Assembly: GCA_003152075.1 (NCBI GenBank)
Contig: PLZG01000098.1
Span: forward strand, 1 to 64,000
Direction of reading: 5' to 3'
DNA length: 64,000 bases
Source of the DNA: a candidate division FCPU426 bacterium
GTDB taxonomy: Bacteria > Oederibacteriota > Muellerivitia > Muellerivitales > Muellerivitaceae
In this document: one piece after another, positions 33,764 to 41,221 of the stretch
Layout of the letters: the number at the start of each line of letters is the position of its first letter
How positions within the stretch are numbered: the stretch's first letter is position 1
The notes under the pieces: model-generated
Database searches by the model: none
What the model was told of the DNA's origin: nothing
The model's input: the letters and a program-made list of their open reading frames with translations, nothing else
Position numbers and translations under genes: made by a program

Positions 33764-33791
33764 AAAGCCCGGCTTTTTGGCCGGGCTTTTT
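33764..33791 (-). terminator. Rho-independent terminator downstream of the HtrA gene
   Basis: A 10-bp stem (aaagcccggc / gccgggcttt) with a 6-base loop, flanked on both sides by A/T runs, so it can work in either direction. It lies 41 bp after the stop of the HtrA gene and before the next minus-strand gene. Confidence 0.8.
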
Positions 33792-33831
33792 CCTTATTTT
33801 AAAATTCAACATTCAAAATTGATAATTGCCT

Positions 33832-35373
33832 TTATTCATCACCCGTCTGCAGGAAAGCATAAACCGTCACATTGTTACGCCACAGAAAAAGTCGCACCCC
33901 GTTTTTCAAATCGCTTTTTTTCAAAACCGTGGCCAATTGATTGGCCGAGTAAATCGCCGAGTTCCCCACCTTCAAAACAATGTCCCCGGGCATCAATCCC
34001 CCCGCCTGGGCGGGACTTTGTTGCTCAACGTTGGTAACCACCGGCCCCTTGGGAGCGCCTGGCGGAAGCTGGTTCAAAATATCCGGGGTCTGGTCTTGGA
34101 AGGTAAATCCCAGGTTTTCGTTAGGAGTAACCGTTTCAGGCTCATTTTCCGTATCGGGTGATTTAGGGTTTAACCCCAGTGTCTTTTCACTGAGCGCCTG
34201 GAGAGTCACAGGAATCTCGCTTTGCGTTCCGTTCCTTAAAATGTTTAGTTGAATGGTCGAGCCAGGCTTATAGGTGTAAAGTTTCGCTACCAGGTCCGCC
34301 GAGTTAGCCAGCTTTTCCCCATTGATCGCCAGGACAATATCCCCGGGCTTCAAGCCCGCCTTTTCCGCGGCGCTTCCCGGGTTGATATTGGAAAGCAAGG
34401 CCCCTTCCGTCGAGGCAAGTCCGAAGCTCTTGGCCATCTTGGGGCTCAAGGACTGAACCATAGCCCCCAGGCCGGCCCGGATAACTTTTCCCTCATTCAC
34501 CAGGTCTTCCGCTGCTTTGCGCGCGATATTTGCGGGGATGGCGAAACCAATTCCGACTGATCCACCCGATTGGCTGTAAATGGCGCTGTTAATGCCGATG
34601 ACTTCCCCCTGGACATTACAAAGAGGGCCGCCTGAGTTGCCGGGGTTAATGGAAGCGTCGGTTTGAATGTAGCTTTGCATTCCACTGCCTTGGCTCACCT
34701 CAACACTGCGGCCCTTGGCCGAAATGACGCCAGTGGTGACCGTGTGGTCCAATGCGAAGGGATTACCAATAGCAATGGCCCATTCCCCTACTTTTAAAGC
34801 GTCCGAATCACCCAAAACCACATGAGGGAATTTCTTGACCCCATCGGTAATCTTGACGACACCGATGTCGATCTTCTCGTCCTTGCCGACAATCTTGGCC
34901 GGGTAAGTGGTTCCGTCGCCGAAGGTAACCGTAATTTTTTCCGCTTTGCCGATAACGTGGGCGTTGGTGAGGATATAGCCGTCGGAAGTGATCAAGAAGC
35001 CCGATCCCAAGCTGTGTTGTTTTTGCTTGAGAGGCTGTTGCGGCATCCGCTGCATACCGCGGGGACCATAGAAGAAGTAATTGAAGAATTGGTCCATGTC
35101 TCCGAAGTTGTTGGGTCCCTGGATACTTTCCGTCCATTCGGAGCTGATGTTTACCACCGCCGGGCCCACTGTGGCAGCCACGTCGCTGAAGGCCTTTTGA
35201 ATGGCCAAGGCTGGGCTGTCGACAGGCAATTTCACGGGAGGCTCTTCCTTGCCCAGATTAAGCGTCGCGGCCGAGACCACCATGGGAAGAATGCCTGACA
35301 ATGTTATAAGCGCCGCCGCGAAAAATCGAATGAGTCGTCCTAACACAGGTCTAGATTTGGCCTTGAGTGTCAT
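33832..35373 (-). CDS. HtrA/DegP-family periplasmic serine protease
   Basis: 513 residues from the ATG at 35373 (GGAGGAAAAG upstream). A signal or anchor segment lies at residues 12-35. The trypsin-like domain carries the triad: His in ILTNAHVIG, Asp in EKIDIGVVKI and Ser in NPGNSGGPLCN. Two PDZ domains follow (about 320-410, 430-505). The family degrades or refolds damaged envelope proteins. The HspR-like regulator is 19 bp upstream in the same operon, suggesting heat or envelope-stress control. Confidence 0.95.
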   Translation of the reverse strand: MTLKAKSRPVLGRLIRFFAAALITLSGILPMVVSAATLNLGKEEPPVKLPVDSPALAIQKAFSDVAATVGPAVVNISSEWTESIQGPNNFGDMDQFFNYFFYGPRGMQRMPQQPLKQKQHSLGSGFLITSDGYILTNAHVIGKAEKITVTFGDGTTYPAKIVGKDEKIDIGVVKITDGVKKFPHVVLGDSDALKVGEWAIAIGNPFALDHTVTTGVISAKGRSVEVSQGSGMQSYIQTDASINPGNSGGPLCNVQGEVIGINSAIYSQSGGSVGIGFAIPANIARKAAEDLVNEGKVIRAGLGAMVQSLSPKMAKSFGLASTEGALLSNINPGSAAEKAGLKPGDIVLAINGEKLANSADLVAKLYTYKPGSTIQLNILRNGTQSEIPVTLQALSEKTLGLNPKSPDTENEPETVTPNENLGFTFQDQTPDILNQLPPGAPKGPVVTNVEQQSPAQAGGLMPGDIVLKVGNSAIYSANQLATVLKKSDLKNGVRLFLWRNNVTVYAFLQTGDE

Positions 35374-35392
35374 TGTTCTTTTCCTCCAAAAA

Positions 35393-35710
35393 TTATTGTT
35401 TCTCATTCCCAGGAATAGGACGCTGGGTAATGTTCCTGCTTTTCAAAAGCTCGTCGATCTCCGGATGCTGGGTGGATAGGGTGATGACGATCTTGACTCC
35501 TGATAAATTGACTCCGCAGGTTTTGACGAGGTAGTTAATGCATTCGAGCCGTTCAATATCCACTTGCGAGTACATGCGGGTCTTGCGGAGGGTGCGGCAT
35601 GGAAATATCAGGCCCAGCCGTTCGTATTGGCGGATCGTCTGCTCATGAAGCCCTAAAAGCTGGGCCACGACACTGATGGTATAAGCTGGATGATGGGGTG
35701 AGACTTCCAT
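35393..35710 (-). CDS. MerR-family regulator, HspR-like
   Basis: 105 residues from the ATG at 35710 (AGGAAAAA upstream). The MerR helix-turn-helix is at the N-terminus: YTISVVAQLLGLHEQTIRQYERLGLIFPCRT, then RMYSQVDIERLECINYLV. Length and sequence fit HspR, the repressor of heat-shock genes in many bacteria, which lacks the metal-sensing C-terminus of classical MerR. It is the first gene of the operon with htrA, and self-control is likely. Confidence 0.85.
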   Translation of the reverse strand: MEVSPHHPAYTISVVAQLLGLHEQTIRQYERLGLIFPCRTLRKTRMYSQVDIERLECINYLVKTCGVNLSGVKIVITLSTQHPEIDELLKSRNITQRPIPGNEKQ

Positions 35711-35783
35711 TTTTTCCTGATTCGACGGTTTTGGACCGTCAACCACCGGATTAGCTGGTTGAGCGGCCCGCCGTTATTATTTA

Positions 35784-36635
35784 TTACGCCACGTAATCCC
35801 GGAGCAGCTCCACATCCTTGGAGGCGCGGATTTTCTTCATCGCGCGTTCCTCGATCTGGCGCACCCGCTCCTTGGAAATGTTCAAGCGCTTTCCTATCTC
35901 GTCCAAGGTCTGGCTCTCCTGGCCGTCCAGGCCATAGCGCCAGGTCAAAATCTTTCCGTCCCTTTGGTCGAGAGTCTTTAACGCTTCCTGGATTTTCACC
36001 GTCAGGTCCAGGTCCATGAGTTTCTTTTCCAGGTTATCCACTTCCTTGGGGTTGCTCAAAAAGTCGACGATCGGCTTTTCGCTGTCCCCCACATGCGTGG
36101 TATCCAGGCTTAAGTAACCATGGGCGAATTGCTGGACCTCGTTCAAGGTCTCCCGGTTGATATCGACCTTCTTCATGACTTCCGAATCGCTCACCGGGCC
36201 GCCGGCCTTAAGCTTCATGGCCTCGACCTTCTTGTTGATTTTGCGGATTTTCTTGGTTTGGCTCTGGGGAATCCGGACAATATCCGCCTTATCCAAAATG
36301 GCAGCCAATATGGACTGGCGGATCCACCAAACGGCGTAAGACACGAACCGCACGCCCCTCTCGGGGTCAAAGGTCCGGGCGGCCTTCATTAGCCCCAGGT
36401 TGCCCTCGTTGATCAAATCCAGGAAGGAAAGCCCACGGTTGCGGTAGCCCTTAGCCACCGAGACCACAAAGCGCAGGTTGGCTTCGATCATATGGTTCAA
36501 GGCCTTCTCATCGCCCTTTTGGGCGGCCTTGCTGATTTCCTTTTCTTCCTCGCGGGTCAAAAGCGGCACCCGGGCGATTTCTTTTAAGTAGGTTCCCACC
36601 GACTTCTCTTCAGTGGCGAATGGTAACTTTTCCAT
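35784..36635 (-). CDS. RNA polymerase sigma-70 factor (RpoD/SigA family, short form)
   Basis: 283 residues from the ATG at 36635 with AAGGAGA. It has region 1.2 ([20 protein letters not shown]), region 2 ([40 protein letters not shown], then [15 protein letters not shown]), region 3 and region 4.2 ([28 protein letters not shown]). It lacks region 1.1, as group 2 sigma factors and some primary ones do. Since this window does not contain the whole genome, principal versus alternative role is undecided. A consensus promoter lies upstream. Confidence 0.9.
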   Translation of the reverse strand: MEKLPFATEEKSVGTYLKEIARVPLLTREEEKEISKAAQKGDEKALNHMIEANLRFVVSVAKGYRNRGLSFLDLINEGNLGLMKAARTFDPERGVRFVSYAVWWIRQSILAAILDKADIVRIPQSQTKKIRKINKKVEAMKLKAGGPVSDSEVMKKVDINRETLNEVQQFAHGYLSLDTTHVGDSEKPIVDFLSNPKEVDNLEKKLMDLDLTVKIQEALKTLDQRDGKILTWRYGLDGQESQTLDEIGKRLNISKERVRQIEERAMKKIRASKDVELLRDYVA

Positions 36636-36694
36636 GACTGTCTCCTTTTCCAAAACGACTTCACTAGCTCGTTTATATTATCTTTTGTAAACAG

Positions 36695-36723
36695 ATCATA
36701 TTATATTAGTCACTTCATGTCAA
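36695..36723 (-). promoter_or_regulatory. Consensus sigma-70 promoter of the sigma factor gene
   Basis: On the minus strand TTGACA (36723-36718), a 17-bp spacer and TATGAT (36700-36695) differ from consensus at one base. The ATG is about 60 bp downstream of the -10, leaving a short leader with the Shine-Dalgarno. The surrounding sequence is A/T-rich. Confidence 0.8.
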
Positions 36724-36796
36724 GTAAAAATAGCCCGATTTACTCCATAAAATGGGGCCTTTACAGTTTTAGACTTGGTTTTGACGTTAGGGCTAG

Positions 36797-37879
36797 CTAG
36801 GAAAGGTCGGCAGGCAGGTCTTTCAGGGAGGCTTTCTTATGCAAGACTTGGGATTTCCAAAGAGTCCGCATGGTGTCCAGGTACATGACGGTGGCGATAG
36901 CCAGGGGTATCAGGAAAAAGATGACCCGGAACAGGAGGACGGCAACCAGGGACTGGCTAGTGGGAACCCCCAGGAGTTTTAAGACGCCCACCACCGAACC
37001 TTCGGTGACGCCCAGCCCCGCCGGGACCACGTTGATCGTGGAGGTCAGGAACTCGACCGTGATGCCCACTAGGAGCAAGCCCAGGGAAAGATGCACCCCC
37101 GCCGCGCGGAAGCAGAAGAAAAACGTTATGGCCGTCATGAACCAGTCCATGGAGACCCAAAAAAGAACCAACAGGAGCCTCGCCCACCCTTGGTGAAGGA
37201 ACTTGATGGATACCTCTATTTCCTCGTGGATTTTTTTGGCTTCTCGAAGATTGACCTTCTTCTTGGTGATCTTATGGGTGGCCCAATGAACGGCGCCCAT
37301 CACGTACCGGAGGAACCAACGGCGGAAAGCCCGATTGAAAAAAACTAGAACCATCACCGTCACAACCCCGATCAGGCCCAGCATGGACAAAAGCACGAAA
37401 ATTTGTTTGGAGGGGCCGATCAGTTCTTGGTGGTTTCTCAGGTAAATCACCCCGCCTAGACCAACGAAGGAAAGCACTAGATTGAAAATCATGTTTTGAG
37501 CGAAGGACAATGGAATACTCGCCGAATATGGCACTTTTTCGTGTTTTAAAAGGAAGGACCGCACCGCCATGGTAGACATCCCGCCGGTGGAAACGATGTA
37601 ATTAAAGGTCTGCGAGATGAAGGTAATGACGAAAAGCCGCCCGAAGGGGATGTGATAATTCGCCATCTTGAAGATAGTGCTGAAGGAGTAGCCCAAGGCC
37701 AGGTAGGCGCCACACATGCAGGCAAAAGCGAAAACCACGGAAAGCTTATTCAGATGGTGGACGACCTCCAAAAGCTGGCGCCCGTCGCTAAAACCCAGTG
37801 TGACCAATCCCAGAATCATGAAGCCCACGATCACCAGGAGAATGATCATTTTGGTCTTGCTGATGTGGGGATAGTTCAA
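36797..37879 (-). CDS. YbhN/UPF0104-family membrane protein (flippase-like domain)
   Basis: 360 residues with about eight membrane spans. TTG at 37879 is the likely start, as GGAG stands nine bases before it; ATG at 37849 would cut into the first span. Family marks include NYIVSTGGMSTMAVRSFLLK near residue 93 and NVVPAGLGVTEGSVVGVL near residue 300. This domain is also found in MprF, where it flips lysyl-phosphatidylglycerol, and in proteins of lipid-linked pathways. Here no synthetase domain is attached, so the substrate is unknown. Confidence 0.8.
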   Translation of the reverse strand: MNYPHISKTKMIILLVIVGFMILGLVTLGFSDGRQLLEVVHHLNKLSVVFAFACMCGAYLALGYSFSTIFKMANYHIPFGRLFVITFISQTFNYIVSTGGMSTMAVRSFLLKHEKVPYSASIPLSFAQNMIFNLVLSFVGLGGVIYLRNHQELIGPSKQIFVLLSMLGLIGVVTVMVLVFFNRAFRRWFLRYVMGAVHWATHKITKKKVNLREAKKIHEEIEVSIKFLHQGWARLLLVLFWVSMDWFMTAITFFFCFRAAGVHLSLGLLLVGITVEFLTSTINVVPAGLGVTEGSVVGVLKLLGVPTSQSLVAVLLFRVIFFLIPLAIATVMYLDTMRTLWKSQVLHKKASLKDLPADLS

Positions 37880-37944
37880 ATCACGCTCCGCAAAGCCCGG
37901 ATTTTCTGTAAAATACCGTCCATGTTTTCAAATAGGAATTCCCT

Positions 37945-38045
37945 TCACCCCTCACCCTACCCTCTCCCGCAAGGGGCGAGGGTTAACAAGAAAAACCCGC
38001 AAACATACCCCCCTCTCCCTCGACGGGAGAGGGCCGGGGTGAGGG
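37945..38045. repeat. Palindromic intergenic repeat upstream of the CapA gene
   Basis: Two related hairpin parts: cccctcaccctaccctctcc/cccgcaaggggcgagggtt near 37947-37983, and ccccctctccctcgacgggag/agggccggggtgagggtg near 38009-38046. The same two parts occur in the opposite order at 4718-4893. The end of the second copy supplies the sequence just before the GTG start of the CapA gene. Confidence 0.7.
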
Positions 38046-39310
38046 TGATCATTAAATCCTCGATCTTATTGATGGCCATCTTCTTCGCGGTGGGTTGCGC
38101 CGGAGTCAAGAAAGTAACCCAAACTACTGGAGAGGCACCACCCCCTACTCCAACCGCCGTCATCGCTCCCTCTTCGGACAAGACCATCACTTTGGCCTTC
38201 ACGGGAGACATTATGATGGCCGACTCGGCAGCTTACAAACTTAAAACCGAAGGTCCCGATTCTTTCTTTACATATACCGCTCCCCTTTTGAAACAGGCGG
38301 ACATCGCCATGGGCAACTTGGAAGGGCCTTTGGGGCTGAAGGGAAAAAAGGTTAAAGGCAAAAAATATACCTTCTTAGTGGCCCCTTCCTGCGCCCTTGG
38401 CCTCGCTCACGCGGGCTACAAATTGCTTACCCTGGCCAATAATCACACAATGGATTATGGCCCCATGGCCCTTCAGTCCACGATCGCGGCTTTGGAGAGC
38501 CAAAAGCTCCAACATACTGGGGCTGGGATGAACAACGCCGAAGCCCGGCAACCCGCCTGGTTCGATCTGAAAGGCCGCAAAGTGGCCGTCCTAGCCTATT
38601 CCAACACCATCCCCGCGAAGTACTGGGCCACGGACAAAAGGCCCGGATGCGCCCCCGCCTACGCCGATGAGATGAGGGAGGATATTAAAGCCGCCCGGGA
38701 CAAAGGGGCCAACCTAGTCATTGTTTGCTGTCACTGGGGCCAGGAAAAGAAAACCACGCTTCGTTATTACCAACCCCAATTGGCCCATATGGCCATTGAG
38801 GCCGGCGCCGACGCCGTGGTGGGTCACCACCCCCATATTTGGCAGGGGCTGGAGGTTTACCAGGGAAAGCCCATCGCCTACGCTATCGGCAATTTTTGTT
38901 TTGGAACCCTGACCCCTATCAAGGACAGCGGCATTCTATATTTAAGCTTCGATGAGAAGAATCGGTGGGGGGGTGGAAAGATCGTCCCCTTGAACGTGAA
39001 CAACTACCAGGTTCAATTCGCGGCCCAACCCATGCAACCCAAAGCCGCCAAGAGTTTTTACAATTACTTGACGAAATTATCGAAGAACGTGGATTTAAGT
39101 TATGCGGACGATTCATTTACCTGGAAAGCGCCCGATGTTACTGTCACGCCAGTTTCTACCCCTATCGCCAGTCCAACCCCAACGGAGTCCATTATCAAAA
39201 ATGGTTCTTCAAAGAAACGGATGACGTCCCCGACGCCCTTTGAGGGGACCCCCACCCCTGAACCCAGGGACAATCCCAATGGTTCCCTGCCGGGCGTGAA
39301 GAAGCCTTAA
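38045..39310 (+). CDS. CapA/PgsA-family metallophosphatase lipoprotein
   Basis: 421 residues from the GTG at 38045. The start gives an 18-residue lipoprotein signal with lipobox AVGC (Cys18); longer starts would translate the upstream repeat (SLHPSPYPLPQGA, LPRRERAGVRV), which is not credible protein. The CapA domain has AFTGDIMM, MGNLEGPL, TLANNHTMDYG, IVCCHWGQE and VVGHHPHIWQG, the metal-binding set of this calcineurin-like family. A Pro/Thr tail ends the protein. CapA proteins take part in poly-gamma-glutamate or capsule export, but no synthase is nearby. Confidence 0.85.
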   Translation: MIIKSSILLMAIFFAVGCAGVKKVTQTTGEAPPPTPTAVIAPSSDKTITLAFTGDIMMADSAAYKLKTEGPDSFFTYTAPLLKQADIAMGNLEGPLGLKGKKVKGKKYTFLVAPSCALGLAHAGYKLLTLANNHTMDYGPMALQSTIAALESQKLQHTGAGMNNAEARQPAWFDLKGRKVAVLAYSNTIPAKYWATDKRPGCAPAYADEMREDIKAARDKGANLVIVCCHWGQEKKTTLRYYQPQLAHMAIEAGADAVVGHHPHIWQGLEVYQGKPIAYAIGNFCFGTLTPIKDSGILYLSFDEKNRWGGGKIVPLNVNNYQVQFAAQPMQPKAAKSFYNYLTKLSKNVDLSYADDSFTWKAPDVTVTPVSTPIASPTPTESIIKNGSSKKRMTSPTPFEGTPTPEPRDNPNGSLPGVKKP

Positions 39311-39358
39311 AACAGTCTGCAACCTTTAAAAAACTCACTGATCGGTCTCTTCTTTGTT

Positions 39359-39440
39359 GTTGTAGGGGCGGGATTCATCCCGCCCGGTCTTTGATTTCAT
39401 AGGTTTTATTCACTGGCGCGATAAATCGCGCCCCTACAAC
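39359..39440. repeat. Palindromic repeat, cgcccctaca type
   Basis: gttgtaggggcg at 39359-39370 and its exact complement at 39429-39440 enclose about 58 bp with small internal hairpins (gggattcatccc and gcgcgataaatcgcgc). It is a known type of dispersed element with no coding capacity. It fills most of the gap between the CapA gene and the next minus-strand gene, and may serve as a bidirectional terminator. Confidence 0.75.
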
Positions 39441-39467
39441 ACAGTTTTCAGAGGTTACAGTCTCGAA

Positions 39468-39782
39468 CTAGCCGCAGGTTTCGCTCACCTTGGCGGATAC
39501 CATTTTCACGTTATCGTTCACCAGGAGGGACTCCCCCGTCAACGCGTTGTGCTTTTGGCATAGTGGAACAATGTACCAACCAACGTCGGTCAGACTGTCC
39601 TTTTGAACACGCGCGCCTATTTCGATGTGATTCATGCAGTCCTGAACAGGGCAGTAGGTGGGGGCTTGGTCGCTGAATCGATCCCAATGATCAAGCCAGG
39701 TTTCGCACTTGCAGCCCTTATCGTCGATACCGTTTATATTTTTAATCTTCACTTTTTTCTTCTTTCTTCCGACTACTGCCAT
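39468..39782 (-). CDS. Small conserved cysteine-rich protein
   Basis: 104 residues from the ATG at 39782. The basic N-terminus (RKKKKVKIK) is followed by metal-ligand groupings (CKCETWLDHW, YCPVQDCMN and VPLCQKHNAL), all with Cys/His pairs, and ends VSAKVSETCG. I recognise it as an unnamed family of small zinc proteins, with a hint of HNH-like LCxxHN. It overlaps the small zinc-ribbon gene by ten bases and is the last of three overlapping genes. Confidence 0.7.
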   Translation of the reverse strand: MAVVGRKKKKVKIKNINGIDDKGCKCETWLDHWDRFSDQAPTYCPVQDCMNHIEIGARVQKDSLTDVGWYIVPLCQKHNALTGESLLVNDNVKMVSAKVSETCG

Positions 39783-39934
39783 TGGCTTGATCGTTCCTTG
39801 CGACGGCGGTCGCCAGCCTTTTCTTTCCCACCCATCATGCGGGCTCCTCCGCACTTAGAGCAAACGAACTTCCTCTTTTTATGGGCCGAATGGGGCATTT
39901 CCCTCATTTTGATCTTGCATCGCCTACAGAACAT
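39773..39934 (-). CDS. 53-residue zinc-ribbon protein
   Basis: Starts at the ATG at 39934 with GGGGAGG five bases upstream. CRRC at residues 3-6 and CSKCGG near 24-29 make a short zinc ribbon, and the C-terminus is very basic (GKEKAGDRRRKERSSQWQ). Such proteins may bind nucleic acid. It overlaps the grpB-type gene upstream by 11 bases and the next gene by ten, a clear sign of a coupled operon. Confidence 0.55.
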   Translation of the reverse strand: MFCRRCKIKMREMPHSAHKKRKFVCSKCGGARMMGGKEKAGDRRRKERSSQWQ

Positions 39935-40457
39935 TCCGCCTCCCCATTTCGAAAGCCTTAGCTTCAATGCCTTTTATAAAATCAGTTTTAGCCGCGGCGT
40001 ATTCGTTGCCATCAGTGAATTGGGGCGCGAGCGTTCGTTTAAGTTTTTCATATTCATTCACCGCTTCCCTGTTCATACGTAGATAATCACGGAAAGCGAG
40101 ATGACGTTTCCAGAACTCACTTCCTTTTTCGACCAGGTGAATATGGTGTTCGAGGCTATTCCCGGCGCTGTTCTTAAGAAAATAGCGGCGACAGGGCATT
40201 TCCTTCTCATATTTTTTGACGTACTCATAACCCAAACCGTTGATTGGCCCGAGGCAATAGGTATCGGCGGTCTTAAGGGCCTGAACACAAATCATGATGT
40301 CTATAATCGGCTTCGCGGCAAGACCGGCCACCGCAGTACTGCCTATGTGCTCGATTTTCAGAACCCATTGGCCGACGCAATTGAGTAAACGTTCCTTTTC
40401 CTCTTCGAACATATCGGGCCAGCAAGGATCGTAATTCGCAATGACAATTTTGGACAT
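39924..40457 (-). CDS. GrpB-family protein (UPF0157, nucleotidyltransferase fold)
   Basis: 177 residues. The signature EHIGSTAVAGLAAKPIIDIMI is at residues 36-56, then HHIHLVEKGSEFWKRHLAFRDYLR. The family has a nucleotidyltransferase-like fold, and no activity is settled. First of three overlapping genes ending at 39468. GGGGAGG stands 12 bases before the ATG, slightly far. Confidence 0.9.
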   Translation of the reverse strand: MSKIVIANYDPCWPDMFEEEKERLLNCVGQWVLKIEHIGSTAVAGLAAKPIIDIMICVQALKTADTYCLGPINGLGYEYVKKYEKEMPCRRYFLKNSAGNSLEHHIHLVEKGSEFWKRHLAFRDYLRMNREAVNEYEKLKRTLAPQFTDGNEYAAAKTDFIKGIEAKAFEMGRRNVL

Positions 40458-40558
40458 TCTCAGTGACGCCTCCCCGTAGTGGACAAGTTTAGAGCTCTGG
40501 GCTTCCGGGGTTAATTGTAAGGCTAGTTTGAGCTCAAGGGTTAGCCTGACTGCTTTGT

Positions 40559-41011
40559 TCAGCTATATAAGATCCTAATGGCAAACCCTAGGGAAACAAA
40601 AATGGTAATTACAAAACAGAAGATGGGTCCCGACCACATCTGTGAAGACTGAGCGAGCCTGAACACCGTTGGATCATTTGGGTTATAAAGCAAATCGACC
40701 CTCTCCCCAACCTTCGGCGAGTTAAAATTAAACAGCGAATGGTTGGCACTTTCCTGCGTCCGGACTTTACCATCAGGCGTTTGATAACGAACCTCAACAA
40801 CCTCATAGCCGCCACGTACTGAGGAATGATGGACCCAACGAGTCACCACTCCCGTGACCGGGCGACCGATCTTCTGAAATTGAAGCGTTCCCCAAGCCAA
40901 ATATCCGCATAACAAGGCAGCAAGTAAGAGAAAAATCATGAAAGGAAATGAAACAAAAACGAATGACAAAATCCGATTAGGCCAAAGATTTGAACGGTAG
41001 ATCGGTTTCAT
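40559..41011 (-). CDS. DUF3592 membrane protein
   Basis: 150 residues: a membrane span at about 15-40, an extracytoplasmic beta domain (GRPVTGVVTRWVHHSSVRGGYEVVEVRYQTPDGKVRTQESANHS and GERVDLLYNPNDPTVFRL) and a second span near the C-terminus. This is the DUF3592 layout. AGGAATCTC precedes the ATG. The function is unknown. It stands alone between the grpB operon and the histidine kinase-like gene. Confidence 0.8.
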   Translation of the reverse strand: MKPIYRSNLWPNRILSFVFVSFPFMIFLLLAALLCGYLAWGTLQFQKIGRPVTGVVTRWVHHSSVRGGYEVVEVRYQTPDGKVRTQESANHSLFNFNSPKVGERVDLLYNPNDPTVFRLAQSSQMWSGPIFCFVITIFVSLGFAIRILYS

Positions 41012-41165
41012 GAGATTCCTACTTTTAACTTGTTTTTGAAATGTCCACCTTCACCCTGGGTTCGCAAAATCGATCATTAATAGCTCCCCGGGTTGGACTC
41101 GAATCGGCCGTCAATTCGCTTTGAGTCCAATTCTAGACCGTCTTCCAATAACTTGTCTAAAAACA

Positions 41166-41197
41166 AAAAAGCCCCGAAAAAATCAGGGCTTTTTGAG
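41166..41197 (-). terminator. Rho-independent terminator of the pseudo-kinase / gyrA operon
   Basis: aaaaaagccccgaaaaaatcagggcttttt folds into a stem with one mismatch and A/T runs at both ends. It sits 25 bp beyond the stop of the 1090-residue gene. Together with the promoter-less spacing upstream, it may end a gyrB-gyrA-kinase transcript. Confidence 0.75.
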
Positions 41198-41221
41198 TAG
41201 TGAATATAGTTTATCCGAAAC

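Noticed and set aside
37652-38044. N-terminal extension of the CapA protein
   Set aside because: It lies antisense to the flippase-like gene and then translates a palindromic repeat; the lipoprotein signal starts at 38045.
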